Shown here one piece after another: positions 16,668 through 25,672 of a DNA stretch of 45,048 bases. The position numbers were made by a program, and so were the translations under genes. Positions within the stretch are counted from its first letter, which is position 1, and the number at the start of each line of letters is the position of its first letter. Below the pieces are notes generated by a model. It saw only the letters and a list, made by a program, of their open reading frames with translations, did no database searches and had not been told where the DNA came from. Source of the stretch: Sphingopyxis sp. (GTDB taxonomy: Bacteria; Pseudomonadota; Alphaproteobacteria; Sphingomonadales; Sphingomonadaceae); the NCBI GenBank assembly GCA_016793775.1, contig JAEULK010000106.1:1-45048 (forward strand). Reading direction: 5' to 3'.

Positions 16668-16760
16668 ACCCTCACCCTTCCGGCGCTGCGCGCCTCCCTC
16701 CCTCTCCCGGCGGGAGAGGGAAGGGGTCCGCCGGCAAAGCCGGTGGGAAGGGTGAGGGTG
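16668..16760. repeat. MITE-like repeat with 14-bp terminal inverted repeats
   Basis: ACCCTCACCCTTCC at 16668-16681 is the exact reverse complement of 16746-16759. Between them is a second palindrome, CCTCTCCCGGCGGGAGAGG. The left half is nearly identical to the repeat copy at 44468-44524. It fills the gap between two convergent genes and may double as a terminator. No coding capacity. Confidence 0.8.
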
Positions 16761-16774
16761 ATAAAAAGGGCGCG

Positions 16775-17725
16775 CTAAGGCGCGATCGCCAGCCCGTCGC
16801 CATTCTTGCCTGCGGACAGGCGGCGCAGCACTTGGCCGCTCGCCACGTCGATCTCGGCGACCTTGTCGATCCCGGTCTCCGCGGCATAGAGCCGCCTCGA
16901 ATCGGCGCTGAACAGCAAGGTCACCTGCCGGGCCGCGTCGCCCTCCGACACTTTGATCGTCTTGACCGGTGCGCGCGTCTCGGCATCGAACAGGCTGATT
17001 GTTCCGGCGCCGATATTGCTCGTCGCGATCAGTCGGCCATCGGGGCTGGCGAGCACGCGGATCGCGACCGGATCGACCGCCTTCTCGTCGATCTTCTCGC
17101 CCGTCGCCGTGTCCCACACCGACACCCGCGGCGCGTCGAGGTCGCCGACCCACAATTCGCGCCCGCCCTTGGCCAGCGCCAGCCCCTCGGGCTGGCCGCC
17201 GACGGGAAGGTCACGCAGCTTCTTTCCGTCCTTCAGGTCCAGCACGCTCACCGTCCCCGACGCGATATTGGCGGTGTAGGCGGTGCGATGGTCGGGTGCG
17301 ACGACGACCATATGCGTGCCCTGCTGCCCCGTGGCGATCGACGTGACGCCTCCGCCGGGCGCCACCACCGCGACCGACCGGCTCGCCTCCGCCGTCGCCA
17401 CCAGCCGCCCGTCGGGCAACCACGCCAGCCCGTGCGGGCGCTGGTTCGGGCTGAGGTCGATCGTCCTCACCTTCGCGCGCTTTGCGACATCGACGATGTC
17501 GATCGTCGTCCCGCCATAAGCGGCGACCGCCGCCCGTTGTCCGTCGGGCGACACCGCAATCTCGTGCGGCATCTTGCCCGTCGGCACTCGCGCCAGCTCG
17601 ATCCCGGTGTCGAGCGCGACCAGGCTCAGCGTGTCCTCGCCCTTGTTGCCGATCAACAGTGTTTCGGCCGCCACAGGCGGGACCGCAAACAGCAGGATGG
17701 ACAGGATGGCGGCGGTGCGGCGCAT
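16775..17725 (-). CDS. secreted YVTN-type beta-propeller protein
   Basis: A 316-aa protein with a signal peptide (MRRTAAILSILLFAVPP, cleavage near AAE) and about seven repeats of the YVTN/NHL type, such as EIAVSPDGQRAAVAAYGG and RVLASPDGRLIATSNIG, filling the whole chain. Such propellers are periplasmic or secreted binding scaffolds; some accompany PQQ-dependent catabolism. No catalytic residues are recognised. The start at 17725 is set by GGGGAGA; a longer reading adds a non-signal leader. It diverges from the peptide cassette at 17900. Confidence 0.85.
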   Translation of the reverse strand: MRRTAAILSILLFAVPPVAAETLLIGNKGEDTLSLVALDTGIELARVPTGKMPHEIAVSPDGQRAAVAAYGGTTIDIVDVAKRAKVRTIDLSPNQRPHGLAWLPDGRLVATAEASRSVAVVAPGGGVTSIATGQQGTHMVVVAPDHRTAYTANIASGTVSVLDLKDGKKLRDLPVGGQPEGLALAKGGRELWVGDLDAPRVSVWDTATGEKIDEKAVDPVAIRVLASPDGRLIATSNIGAGTISLFDAETRAPVKTIKVSEGDAARQVTLLFSADSRRLYAAETGIDKVAEIDVASGQVLRRLSAGKNGDGLAIAP

Positions 17726-17899
17726 GGCGTGTCTCCCCGAAATGTCGCCGCACCCTATGGCGCCGCGACGCGCGGGCAAGGGCCGTTCGACGAACGGCGT
17801 CGTGCGACATTACGATAAGTTAACTGGCTCTCACGGTGCGCTTTTCCGATCCTCCTTTGCGGCGGCTAGCCGGCCGTCCTTTTGTTCAGGGAGGGAAGA

Positions 17900-18046
17900 A
17901 TGAATCTGCCATCCATCGACATCGACGCCATCCCGTTGCTCGACACCGTCGTCGGGCTCTTCGGCTCGCTCATGACGCCCATGGCGCAATCGGGGCCGTC
18001 GGTCTTCGAGGTGTCGGTCACCGTCGTGCTGATCATCAACGACTGA
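17900..18046 (+). CDS. 48-aa peptide, candidate precursor peptide
   Basis: A short gene preceded by GAGGGAAG at the right distance. The product begins MNLPSIDIDAIPLLDTV, then has a GLFGS block, a Met/Gly-rich middle and a hydrophobic Val/Ile-rich tail ending in IND. There is no Cys, no signal peptide and no long charged tract. It lies 53 bases before two overlapping genes that share a HEAT-like tail, one of which looks like a metal-dependent cupin enzyme. Size and position fit a precursor peptide with an acidic, hydrophobic leader. I do not recognise the family, and the assignment as a substrate is inference. Confidence 0.6.
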   Translation: MNLPSIDIDAIPLLDTVVGLFGSLMTPMAQSGPSVFEVSVTVVLIIND

Positions 18047-18099
18047 CCGGGCTGCGGGCGTAGGCTTCGGCGCTGCGCCCGCATTTCGAAAGCCGTACG

Positions 18100-19077
18100 A
18101 TGCCTGCATTTTCCCGCCACGATCATTTCCCCCGGTCCGACGCGGCGCGTTGCCGGTCGATCCGCCGCACCGCGGCCGATCTCGCCGCGCTATGGTCGAT
18201 CGCGGATGCCGCGCCAGGCGGCCTCACCGCCGCGCTTGATGCCGCAGCCGGGCTCGATCCCGGCCAAGCCATCGACCATCTTCGCCCTTGGCTCGCCGAT
18301 CCGCGCTGGCTTGCGGCGCGATTGACGCAGGCGCTCGGCCTGCTCGCCGCCGATCCCTTCGCGCGCCCGCCTCTGCGCATCGTCGGCGGCGGTGGTTCCG
18401 GCGGGCTGATCCTGGCCGAGCGCGGTCCGATCCGCCTGTCGCTCCAGCTGATCCCCTTCGACATGATCGCCTCCCCGGCGACCGTGCTGTTCCTTCCCGG
18501 CCGCACGGCGACCCGCGTCCTCGCCGCGGGCGGTGCATGCCGGACCTCGCACCATGTCGCGCTCTCCGCCGCCGAGGAAGCGGGCGGCTTCACCGCGGGG
18601 GGCGCCGCGCCCTGTCGCAGCGATCCGCCGCAGCCGCTGATGGTCGGCGAGATATTCGATCTCGACACCACGCGCACCGCCTTCACCGTGGTCGGCGCGA
18701 CCGGCGATGTCCTCCTCCTCGAACTCGCGGTGCAGCCGCCGTCGCCGCTGCCGATGCGCGCCTACGACATCGCGAGCGGGCGCCTTGTCCATGTGGCGGC
18801 GTCGCGCCGCGACAGCAGTTTCCGTGGCATGGCACTCGCGCTGCTTCGCACGATGGGATGCCGCGCTGCCGCGCCGCTCTTCGTCGAAGCGACCGAGGCC
18901 CAGGATTTCGCGGCACGCTGGGGCGCGATGCGCGAGCTGGTCGCGCTCGATCCCGCCGCCGCCCACCCGCGCCTCGCCGCGATGGCCGCGTCCGACCCGC
19001 ACCCCGAGGTGCGTGCTGCCGCGGCCGCGACGCTGGCGCTCTTCACCGTTTCCAAGGCCGAGCCATGCCCCGCCTGA
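18100..19077 (+). CDS. HEAT-repeat protein, cupin-like middle without metal ligands
   Basis: A 325-aa protein of unknown function. Residues 20-85 are Ala/Leu-rich helices; 95-215 look beta-rich (ERGPIRLSLQLIPFD, LFLPGRTATRVL, GDVLLLELAV); 268-316 form one or two HEAT-like helical repeats ending DPHPEVRAAAAATLALF. The beta-rich part lines up in spacing with the cupin-like part of the next protein, but GRTATR stands where that protein has the HDH motif, and no later histidine pair is present. It may be a non-catalytic partner. Its end overlaps the next gene by 13 bases, implying translational coupling. Confidence 0.65.
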   Translation: MPAFSRHDHFPRSDAARCRSIRRTAADLAALWSIADAAPGGLTAALDAAAGLDPGQAIDHLRPWLADPRWLAARLTQALGLLAADPFARPPLRIVGGGGSGGLILAERGPIRLSLQLIPFDMIASPATVLFLPGRTATRVLAAGGACRTSHHVALSAAEEAGGFTAGGAAPCRSDPPQPLMVGEIFDLDTTRTAFTVVGATGDVLLLELAVQPPSPLPMRAYDIASGRLVHVAASRRDSSFRGMALALLRTMGCRAAAPLFVEATEAQDFAARWGAMRELVALDPAAAHPRLAAMAASDPHPEVRAAAAATLALFTVSKAEPCPA

Positions 19078-19949
19078 TCGACCCGCCCGCCGGCCCGGCT
19101 CTCGACCTCCAGGAAGTCGCCGCGCGCCTCGACGAAAGCATGATCGACCTCCATGACGAAGCGAGCGTCGCCGATGCCGCACGGCTCGTCGCTGGTCTCG
19201 CGCAGAACCGCACCTTCCTTGCCGACCATATCGTCGCCGAACTCAAGACGAGCTTCACGAACCAGCTCGGCCTCAGCCATTATTCGGCGCAGGTGCTGGT
19301 GCTCCATCGCAGCCCGCGCGGCCCGTTCCTGCGCGCCAACCTGTGGCCCGCCGCCAGCGACGCGGCCTATGCGGCGAGCGGCGCCGCCGCCTTCGCCTAT
19401 GGCCTGCCGCACGACCATAATTTCAGCTTCGTCACCACCGGCTATTGGGGCCCGGGCTATGTCAGCGACGATTATGCCTGTGACCCCGAGGCGATCGATG
19501 GCCGCATCGACGAGCCGCTGGACCTGCAATTGGCAGGGCGCAGCCAACTGAGCGAAGGCAAGACCATGCTCTACCGCGCCCACCGCGACATCCACAGCCA
19601 GCACCCCCCGACGAGCTTGTCGGTCAGCCTCAACATCATGGAAGAGGGCGAACACACCTCCTGGCGCGACCAATATATCGTCGATCGGGAGCGCGGTACG
19701 ATCGCGCGGCGCCCGACGGTGACGCCGGCGGAGATGCTGCTGCGCTGCGCGGTGCATTTGACCGACGAAGCCAAGGACATCGCCGACCATTTCGCGAGCG
19801 CGCACCCGGTGCCGCGCGTCCGCGCCAATGCGATCGCCGCGCTGGCCGCGGTGGAGGACGGCGCGGGCAGGGCGGCGGTGCTGGAGCTGGGGCTGCGCGA
19901 TGCCGATGCGCGGGTGCGCGATGATTGTGCGCGCTGGCTGGCGGTTTAG
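19065..19949 (+). CDS. cupin-like protein with three-His metal motif and HEAT-like tail
   Basis: A 294-aa protein. Residues 75-192 look like a cupin/cysteine-dioxygenase-type barrel. His116 and His118 lie in LPHDHNF, followed by a GYWGPGY turn. A later strand carries His173 and His177 in YRAHRDIHSQH. These would give the three-His iron site of thiol-dioxygenase-like enzymes, with no Glu after the first pair. Residues about 243-294 are HEAT-like (VPRVRANAIAALAAVED, DARVRDDCARWLAV). I do not recognise a named family. With the 48-aa peptide and the paralogue-like partner upstream, an oxidative peptide-modifying role is the working idea, not a demonstrated one. Confidence 0.65.
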   Translation: MPRLIDPPAGPALDLQEVAARLDESMIDLHDEASVADAARLVAGLAQNRTFLADHIVAELKTSFTNQLGLSHYSAQVLVLHRSPRGPFLRANLWPAASDAAYAASGAAAFAYGLPHDHNFSFVTTGYWGPGYVSDDYACDPEAIDGRIDEPLDLQLAGRSQLSEGKTMLYRAHRDIHSQHPPTSLSVSLNIMEEGEHTSWRDQYIVDRERGTIARRPTVTPAEMLLRCAVHLTDEAKDIADHFASAHPVPRVRANAIAALAAVEDGAGRAAVLELGLRDADARVRDDCARWLAV

Positions 19950-19993
19950 CTTCGCCTGCTGACAGCGCGGCTTTCCGCTGCTAACGGCGCCCG

Positions 19994-21817
19994 ATGACAA
20001 CGCCTCTTTCGCATATTCGCAACTTTTCGATCATCGCGCACATCGACCATGGCAAGTCGACGCTTGCCGACCGGCTGATCCAGTTCACCGGGGGGCTGAC
20101 CGCGCGCGAAATGTCGGCGCAAGTCCTTGATAACATGGACATCGAGAAGGAGCGCGGGATCACGATCAAGGCGCAGACGGTGCGCCTGTCGTACAAGGCG
20201 CACGACGGCGAGACCTATGAACTCAACCTGATGGACACGCCCGGCCATGTCGACTTCGCTTATGAAGTGTCGCGCAGCCTGGCGGCGTGCGAGGGCGCGC
20301 TGCTGGTCGTCGACGCGGCGCAGGGGGTCGAGGCGCAGACGCTGGCCAACGTCTATCAGTCGATCGAGCACGACCATGAAATCATTCCCGTCATCAACAA
20401 GATCGACCTGCCCGCGGCCGACGTCGACAAGGTGAAGGCCGAGATCGAGGATATCATCGGCCTGCCCGCCGACGACGCGGTGCTCGCCAGCGCCAAGGCC
20501 GGCATCGGCATCGAGGAAGCGCTGGAGGCGATCGTCACGCGCATCCCGCCGCCGAAGGGCGACGCCGCGGCGCCGCTGGTCGCGATGCTCGTCGACAGTT
20601 GGTACGACCCCTATCTGGGGGTCGTCATCCTGATCCGCGTCGTCGACGGGGTGCTGAAAAAAGGCCAGCAGATCAAGTTCATGCAGGCGGGCACCACCCA
20701 TCTGATCGACCGCGTCGGATGCTTCACGCCCAAGATCGAGCAGCTGACCGAGCTCGGCCCCGGCGAAATCGGCTTCATCACCGCGCAGATCAAGGACGTC
20801 GCGCAGGCGCGTGTCGGCGACACCGTCACCGACGCCAAAAAGCCTGCGGCACAGGCGCTGCCGGGGTTCAAGGAGGTCCAGCCGGTCGTCTTCTGCGGCA
20901 TGTTCCCGACCGACGCCAACGACTTCGAGAAATTGCGCGAATCCATCCAGAAGCTTCGGCTCAACGATGCGTCGTTCAGCTTCGAGATGGAAAGCAGCGC
21001 GGCATTGGGCTTCGGCTTTCGCTGCGGCTTCCTGGGCCTGCTCCATCTGGAGATCATCCAGGAGCGGCTGACCCGCGAATATGACCTCGACCTGATCACC
21101 ACTGCGCCATCGGTGGTGTACAAGCTGAAGCTGGGCCATACGAAGAATGAGGCGGCGAAGGAGATCGAGCTCCACAACCCCGCCGACATGCCCGACCCCA
21201 ACCGCATCGACGAGATCGAGGAGCCGTGGATCGAGGCGGTGATCTATGTCCCCGACGAATATCTGGGGCCCATCCTGAAGCTGTGCCAGGACCGCCGCGG
21301 TATCCAGAAGAATTTGACCTATGTCGGCGGCCGTGCGCAGATCACCTATGAACTGCCGCTCAACGAGGTGGTGTTCGATTTCTATGACCGGTTGAAGAGC
21401 ATCAGCCGCGGTTATGCGAGCTTCGACTATCACCAGATCGGCCACCGCCCCGGCGACCTCGTCAAGATGAGCATCCTGGTCAACAACGAGCCGGTCGACG
21501 CGCTGAGCATGATCGTCCACCGCGGCACCGCCGAGACGCGCGGCCGCGGCATGTGCGAGCGGCTGAAGGACCTGATCCCGCGCCACATGTTCAAAATCCC
21601 GATCCAGGCCGCGATCGGCGGCAAGGTGATCGCCCGCGAAACCATCGCCGCGCTGCGCAAGGACGTGACCGCCAAATGCTACGGCGGCGACGCGACGCGC
21701 AAGAAGAAGCTGCTCGAGAAGCAGAAAGAGGGCAAGAAGCGGATGCGCGAATATGGCAACGTCAATATCCCGCAGGAGGCGTTTATCGCGGCGCTGCGGA
21801 TGGGGGATGATGCCTGA
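19994..21817 (+). CDS. lepA: elongation factor 4 (LepA), ribosome-associated GTPase
   Basis: A 607-aa translational GTPase that acts on stalled or mis-translocated ribosomes. The G-domain motifs are AHIDHGKST (G1), RGITIKAQT (G2), DTPGHVDF (G3), NKIDLP (G4) and SAKAG (G5). It has the EF-G-like domains and the LepA-specific C-terminal region with [16 protein letters not shown]. Length is typical. It starts 44 bases after the HEAT/cupin gene, so it may share transcription, but its function is unrelated. It is convergent with the gene at 21821. Confidence 0.97.
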   Translation: MTTPLSHIRNFSIIAHIDHGKSTLADRLIQFTGGLTAREMSAQVLDNMDIEKERGITIKAQTVRLSYKAHDGETYELNLMDTPGHVDFAYEVSRSLAACEGALLVVDAAQGVEAQTLANVYQSIEHDHEIIPVINKIDLPAADVDKVKAEIEDIIGLPADDAVLASAKAGIGIEEALEAIVTRIPPPKGDAAAPLVAMLVDSWYDPYLGVVILIRVVDGVLKKGQQIKFMQAGTTHLIDRVGCFTPKIEQLTELGPGEIGFITAQIKDVAQARVGDTVTDAKKPAAQALPGFKEVQPVVFCGMFPTDANDFEKLRESIQKLRLNDASFSFEMESSAALGFGFRCGFLGLLHLEIIQERLTREYDLDLITTAPSVVYKLKLGHTKNEAAKEIELHNPADMPDPNRIDEIEEPWIEAVIYVPDEYLGPILKLCQDRRGIQKNLTYVGGRAQITYELPLNEVVFDFYDRLKSISRGYASFDYHQIGHRPGDLVKMSILVNNEPVDALSMIVHRGTAETRGRGMCERLKDLIPRHMFKIPIQAAIGGKVIARETIAALRKDVTAKCYGGDATRKKKLLEKQKEGKKRMREYGNVNIPQEAFIAALRMGDDA

Positions 21818-21820
21818 GCG

Positions 21821-22138
21821 TTAAGCGGCCAGCTCACCTGCGGCCGTCAGCCGCGCGATTTCGGCACGGAATTCGGCGAGCAGGCGTTCGCCTTCGCCGC
21901 CTTCTTCCAGCCATTCGGCCATATAGGGGTATAGGCCGACATGGCTCTGCAACTCGCGCGGGGTGAAGGGCATGGTCTCGGCGTTCCGCGCGGTTTCGAG
22001 GATGCCAAGCATGAGCGCCCGAATCGTTTCAGGCGTGTGCTGGGTCGGGCCTCGCGATACGGGCGCGGCGGTTTCGATCGGCAACTCGTCCGCCTGCGGC
22101 ACATGGCCGAACAGGTCATCCATATTCTTGGCTCTCAT
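21821..22138 (-). CDS. small hypothetical protein following restriction gene
   Basis: A 105-aa acidic protein of unknown function, probably helical, with blocks MDDLFGHVPQ, TPETIRALMLGILETARN and FTPRELQSHVGLYPYMAEWL. The start at 22138 (MRAKNMDD) is taken; 22123 (MDDLF) is the alternative. It begins 31 bases after the stop of the type IIG-like gene on the same strand and may be co-transcribed. The compact size and position would suit a regulator or accessory factor of that system, but nothing in the sequence proves it. Confidence 0.6.
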   Translation of the reverse strand: MRAKNMDDLFGHVPQADELPIETAAPVSRGPTQHTPETIRALMLGILETARNAETMPFTPRELQSHVGLYPYMAEWLEEGGEGERLLAEFRAEIARLTAAGELAA

Positions 22139-22169
22139 GGCACGGAATCTATCCTGATACGACGCAGCG

Positions 22170-25100
22170 TCAAGGGCTGGGAGCAGGCCCCAGCAGATTC
22201 TCCACAAGTTTTTCGATCTCGCCGGCGATGCCATCGGCGATCAGAGCGTCGCGTACCCGCTTCCGCGCACGCTGGAATTTTTCATCTTCCTTCAGGATGA
22301 CCATTGCCGCCTTTTCTTCGGCCTGCGCGCCTGCTTCGGCGAGATCACGATGGAGTTTGAGTTTGGCGTTGTAGCGCGGAATTGGGAGGTTCCAGATGAC
22401 CTTGTGAAAGTGGCGAGCGCCAAATTGACCTCGGGCCTGAAAATTCTCTGCGCGGACCCTTGCAATTTCGCTATTCAGAATGGCTATCAAGTACGCCGCT
22501 TCATCTTCATCATTTGCTGCGCACCAGTAGAGGGAACTATCTACCACAGCGATATGATCGCGAATGATGCACGCAGCCAATAATGATCCAGATGTCGCGT
22601 AGACTACTCGCAGATTTGGTATAGGGAACTGGCTTGACAATTTCCCGTAGTAATCAAATTGCTCGATAAGGCTTATAGTGGTTGAATCCGACCGGTTTGT
22701 GTTCCAAACTTCTTCTGCGATCTGCATCCAGTCAGCGATATTTTTATAGCCAGCAGCAGTTTTTATGCCATTTTCGAGATTGTGGGCGGCTTGTGCGTCA
22801 AGGGGCCCACGATCCGACTCAAATGGGATAACCCCTTCAAAAGGTTGAAAAATACGATAGGGTAAGATGCTCTCGCCTAGATAAATGGGTCGCAGAAATC
22901 GTGACTCTACCCGATTCTCAATTCCATCAAGGCTTTTCCACGGTTCCTTTTCAAGCGATGAACGTTTGCTCATTACCATTGGCGCACTTGGATCTGCGCC
23001 TAAGCGGCCCATCGCTTTATGATCGACCAAGCATAACATCCGAGGGACCAGAATAGCGCCCTGCGAGAACATATTTCGATAGGGCGAGCCCCCAGTAAAA
23101 ATCGCTTCCGTCGGCGCGTCGACGTTCTCGCGGACCGTTAGCCGTTCATCGGCCATTTCTTCGGGAGCGTCACGCATGGGTAGCCAGCCCGAGTAAGCGC
23201 GCACCTTATCCGGCATTTTTTGTGCAAGGGCACGTTTGCGACCGAAGACGGTGCAGGCGGGGACGGGAAACAGCGGCGTCACGCTATCGTCCATCGTCCA
23301 GGCTTCGTCCCAAGCGATACAATAGCTGGCAAAGCTGCCGCGCCGGAATTTTTCAAACTGGCCGCGCGATAAAACGGCAAGCGGGAGGACGAAAGCGAGA
23401 CGGCCAGCGGGGCGAAGATAGAGATGCGACGCGCGGACGGTGAACAACGCACACAGGTCATTCTGCGTCGCGAATTTGCCGCCAACAAAAACACGTTCGC
23501 CATTAGACAGCGCCTTGAACCGCTTCTGCAAATCGCCGCTCATATGCCGGAACGCCACCCAGGGCGGATTGCCGACCAACACATGGGCCCAGCCGCTGCG
23601 CGTCGCGAGCGAGAGCGGGCGCGACAGGTTGCGTGCGACATAGGACCAGATGGTGTCGCGCCCTTCGCGCCGCAGCCGGTCGAAGATCTCGTAAGTCGCG
23701 CCAAGGTCGCGGATGGCGCGGCGATGCTCGTCATCGATGCCTTCGGGCCTCTTGCCGCTGGCGCGTTCGATCTGGGTCATCGGCCGCTCGAGCAGATGGC
23801 GGTCGGTGATGGTCTCCAGCGACGTCTCGATCTGGTCGCGCGTCAAATCGGCCAGGCTGCCGGTGCGCATGCGCTCGATCGCCTTGTCGAACAGCCCCGG
23901 ATCGCGGCAGAAGGTCTCGGGAAAGGACAGGACTTCGCGGCCGCGGATTTCCCCCCGCAGTTCGGCCCCGGCAGGAGGCGGCGGCACACGGATTTCCAGC
24001 CTTGTGTCGTTGATGGTCTGGGCAATGCCGAGCTGCATCGCGTCACCCAGATAGACCGGAACGCCAAAGCCGCCGTTGCGCCCGACGAGCGCCGGGGCGA
24101 GCGCGAGCAGATAGGTGACGCGGGCGATGATGACCGCGACCGGATGGATATCCATGCCGGTGACGCGCTGCGCTGCTTCGGCGGCACGCTCGCCGCGCGG
24201 GATGCCGGCGTCTTCGGCTTCGGCGAGCACGCGGCGCACCGCGTGGAACAGGAAGGTGCCCGAGCCGCAGGCGGGATCGAGGACATTCTGTTCGAGCGGA
24301 CGATCGACGGCATGGCGGACGACTTTCGCAGCGAGCCAGTCGGGTGTGTAATATTCGCCGAGTCCGTGGCGTTCGTCGCGGTCGATCAGCGATTCATAGA
24401 GGATTTTGAGGACGTCGCTCTCCACCTCATTCAGCCGGAAACGACGGACATGGGCGATGATTCTGCGCACCAACGCCTCGCCATCGGGGTCGGCGACGAC
24501 CCAGTCGAAGAAATCGCTTTCGACGGCGCCGTTTATGCCCGCCGCGGTGAAGGCTTCGCCCGAGAGCAGCTTTTTCGGATCATCCTCGGGCAAGTGCATG
24601 ACAGCGAGCGCGATGCACTTTGCGACGATGACGAGGTAGCTATGCTGGAACCAGAGCGCGTCGTTTTCGACATCGCGGCCATAGACCTGTTTGAGCAGCT
24701 CGGCCCAGAGTTGCCGTTTCAGCGCCTCGGCCGGGACGGTTTGCAGCTTGGCCCACAGCGCCCGGAGCTCGGTATCGACGCGATGGAAAGCAAAGCTGTC
24801 GTGCCCCAGTTCGGCGCGGATGGTGAGGGCATCGGGGGGCAGCGAAGATTTGAGCGCCAGAGCGCCATCGAGCCACGCCAGAAAGGCCTCGCCCTTTTCG
24901 GGATCGAGGATGGTTTCCTTGATGGTGGCCAGCTTGCCTTCGGCGAGTTCGAGGGCCACCCAGCGGCGTCCGTCGGACGCGATGCCGACATAGGGTTCCT
25001 TGTCCTGTCGTTCGCGGTCCGACAGATAGCCGGGCATTTTCCGTTCGACGTCGGCCCATTCCTTGTCGAGATCGCGTTTCGCCTCAAAGATGGTGCGACC

Positions 25101-25277
25101 GACGAGCGCGTCGAGGCGGCCCGCAATGACGGGCTGACGAACCTCGAAATTCAAATTTCCGCGTTCGATATCGAATTCGCGAACGAGCAAATCGAGAAAG
25201 CCAGCCTTGACCTCGTCATGCCCTGGCTTGCCCGCGAGTTGTTGGAGAAGCGTCTTGGTCGCGTCGTCGATCGTCAT
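22170..25277 (-). CDS. type IIG-like restriction endonuclease / N6-adenine DNA methyltransferase
   Basis: A 1035-aa fused restriction-modification protein. A PD-(D/E)xK-type nuclease motif is visible at the N-terminus: Asp56, then Glu65-Ala-Lys67 (TIFEAKRD). The gamma-type methyltransferase carries the SAM motif DPACGSGTFLF near residues 333-343 and the catalytic NPPW near 567. The C-terminal third is the likely target-recognition region; its DNA (about 22440-23100) is clearly richer in A/T than the rest, suggesting exchange of specificity domains. It would both methylate and cut the same site, using one polypeptide. No separate specificity subunit is seen nearby. Confidence 0.85.
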   Translation of the reverse strand: MTIDDATKTLLQQLAGKPGHDEVKAGFLDLLVREFDIERGNLNFEVRQPVIAGRLDALVGRTIFEAKRDLDKEWADVERKMPGYLSDRERQDKEPYVGIASDGRRWVALELAEGKLATIKETILDPEKGEAFLAWLDGALALKSSLPPDALTIRAELGHDSFAFHRVDTELRALWAKLQTVPAEALKRQLWAELLKQVYGRDVENDALWFQHSYLVIVAKCIALAVMHLPEDDPKKLLSGEAFTAAGINGAVESDFFDWVVADPDGEALVRRIIAHVRRFRLNEVESDVLKILYESLIDRDERHGLGEYYTPDWLAAKVVRHAVDRPLEQNVLDPACGSGTFLFHAVRRVLAEAEDAGIPRGERAAEAAQRVTGMDIHPVAVIIARVTYLLALAPALVGRNGGFGVPVYLGDAMQLGIAQTINDTRLEIRVPPPPAGAELRGEIRGREVLSFPETFCRDPGLFDKAIERMRTGSLADLTRDQIETSLETITDRHLLERPMTQIERASGKRPEGIDDEHRRAIRDLGATYEIFDRLRREGRDTIWSYVARNLSRPLSLATRSGWAHVLVGNPPWVAFRHMSGDLQKRFKALSNGERVFVGGKFATQNDLCALFTVRASHLYLRPAGRLAFVLPLAVLSRGQFEKFRRGSFASYCIAWDEAWTMDDSVTPLFPVPACTVFGRKRALAQKMPDKVRAYSGWLPMRDAPEEMADERLTVRENVDAPTEAIFTGGSPYRNMFSQGAILVPRMLCLVDHKAMGRLGADPSAPMVMSKRSSLEKEPWKSLDGIENRVESRFLRPIYLGESILPYRIFQPFEGVIPFESDRGPLDAQAAHNLENGIKTAAGYKNIADWMQIAEEVWNTNRSDSTTISLIEQFDYYGKLSSQFPIPNLRVVYATSGSLLAACIIRDHIAVVDSSLYWCAANDEDEAAYLIAILNSEIARVRAENFQARGQFGARHFHKVIWNLPIPRYNAKLKLHRDLAEAGAQAEEKAAMVILKEDEKFQRARKRVRDALIADGIAGEIEKLVENLLGPAPSP

Positions 25278-25361
25278 GCCAAGAACTCATAGTGCGGCGA
25301 TACAGAAAGGCTAGGGCGGGTTGGCGTAAGCGCCACTTTGGATCATTCAGCACGAGCTTAG

Positions 25362-25672
25362 TCATAACTCCTCCAACCGAACAATCCGCACCACGCACCG
25401 TGCCGGAATCTCGATCACGCCGCTGACCTCGATCCGCTCCTCGTCGCCGACGACCACCGCCGATCCCGCGAGGATCTTGACGAAATCGTCGTCATGGACC
25501 AGCCGGCCGACCGAATAGCAGGTCTGCGCGGGCTGGGGCTCGACGTGGGCGAGGTCGGTCCAGCCGCCATAGGGTTCGCGCGGCTGGATCCATTCGATCG
25601 CGACGGTGCGGCCGAAGCGGCGGGACGGTCGGGGTGGGGGCGCCCTTCGCGCAGGTCCTGTTCGATGCTCAT
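25362..25672 (-). pseudogene. small hypothetical gene with frameshift
   Basis: The ATG at 25672 overlaps the stop of the preceding gene (ATGA) and gives MSIEQDLREGRPHPD. The protein-like sequence then continues in another frame: RRFGRTVAIEWIQPREPYGG to the end RIVRLEEL at 25362. The change of frame falls at a C-rich run on the minus strand near 25630-25645, and one missing base would restore a protein of about 103 residues. Function unknown. It could be a true inactivation or a base-calling error. Confidence 0.55.
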
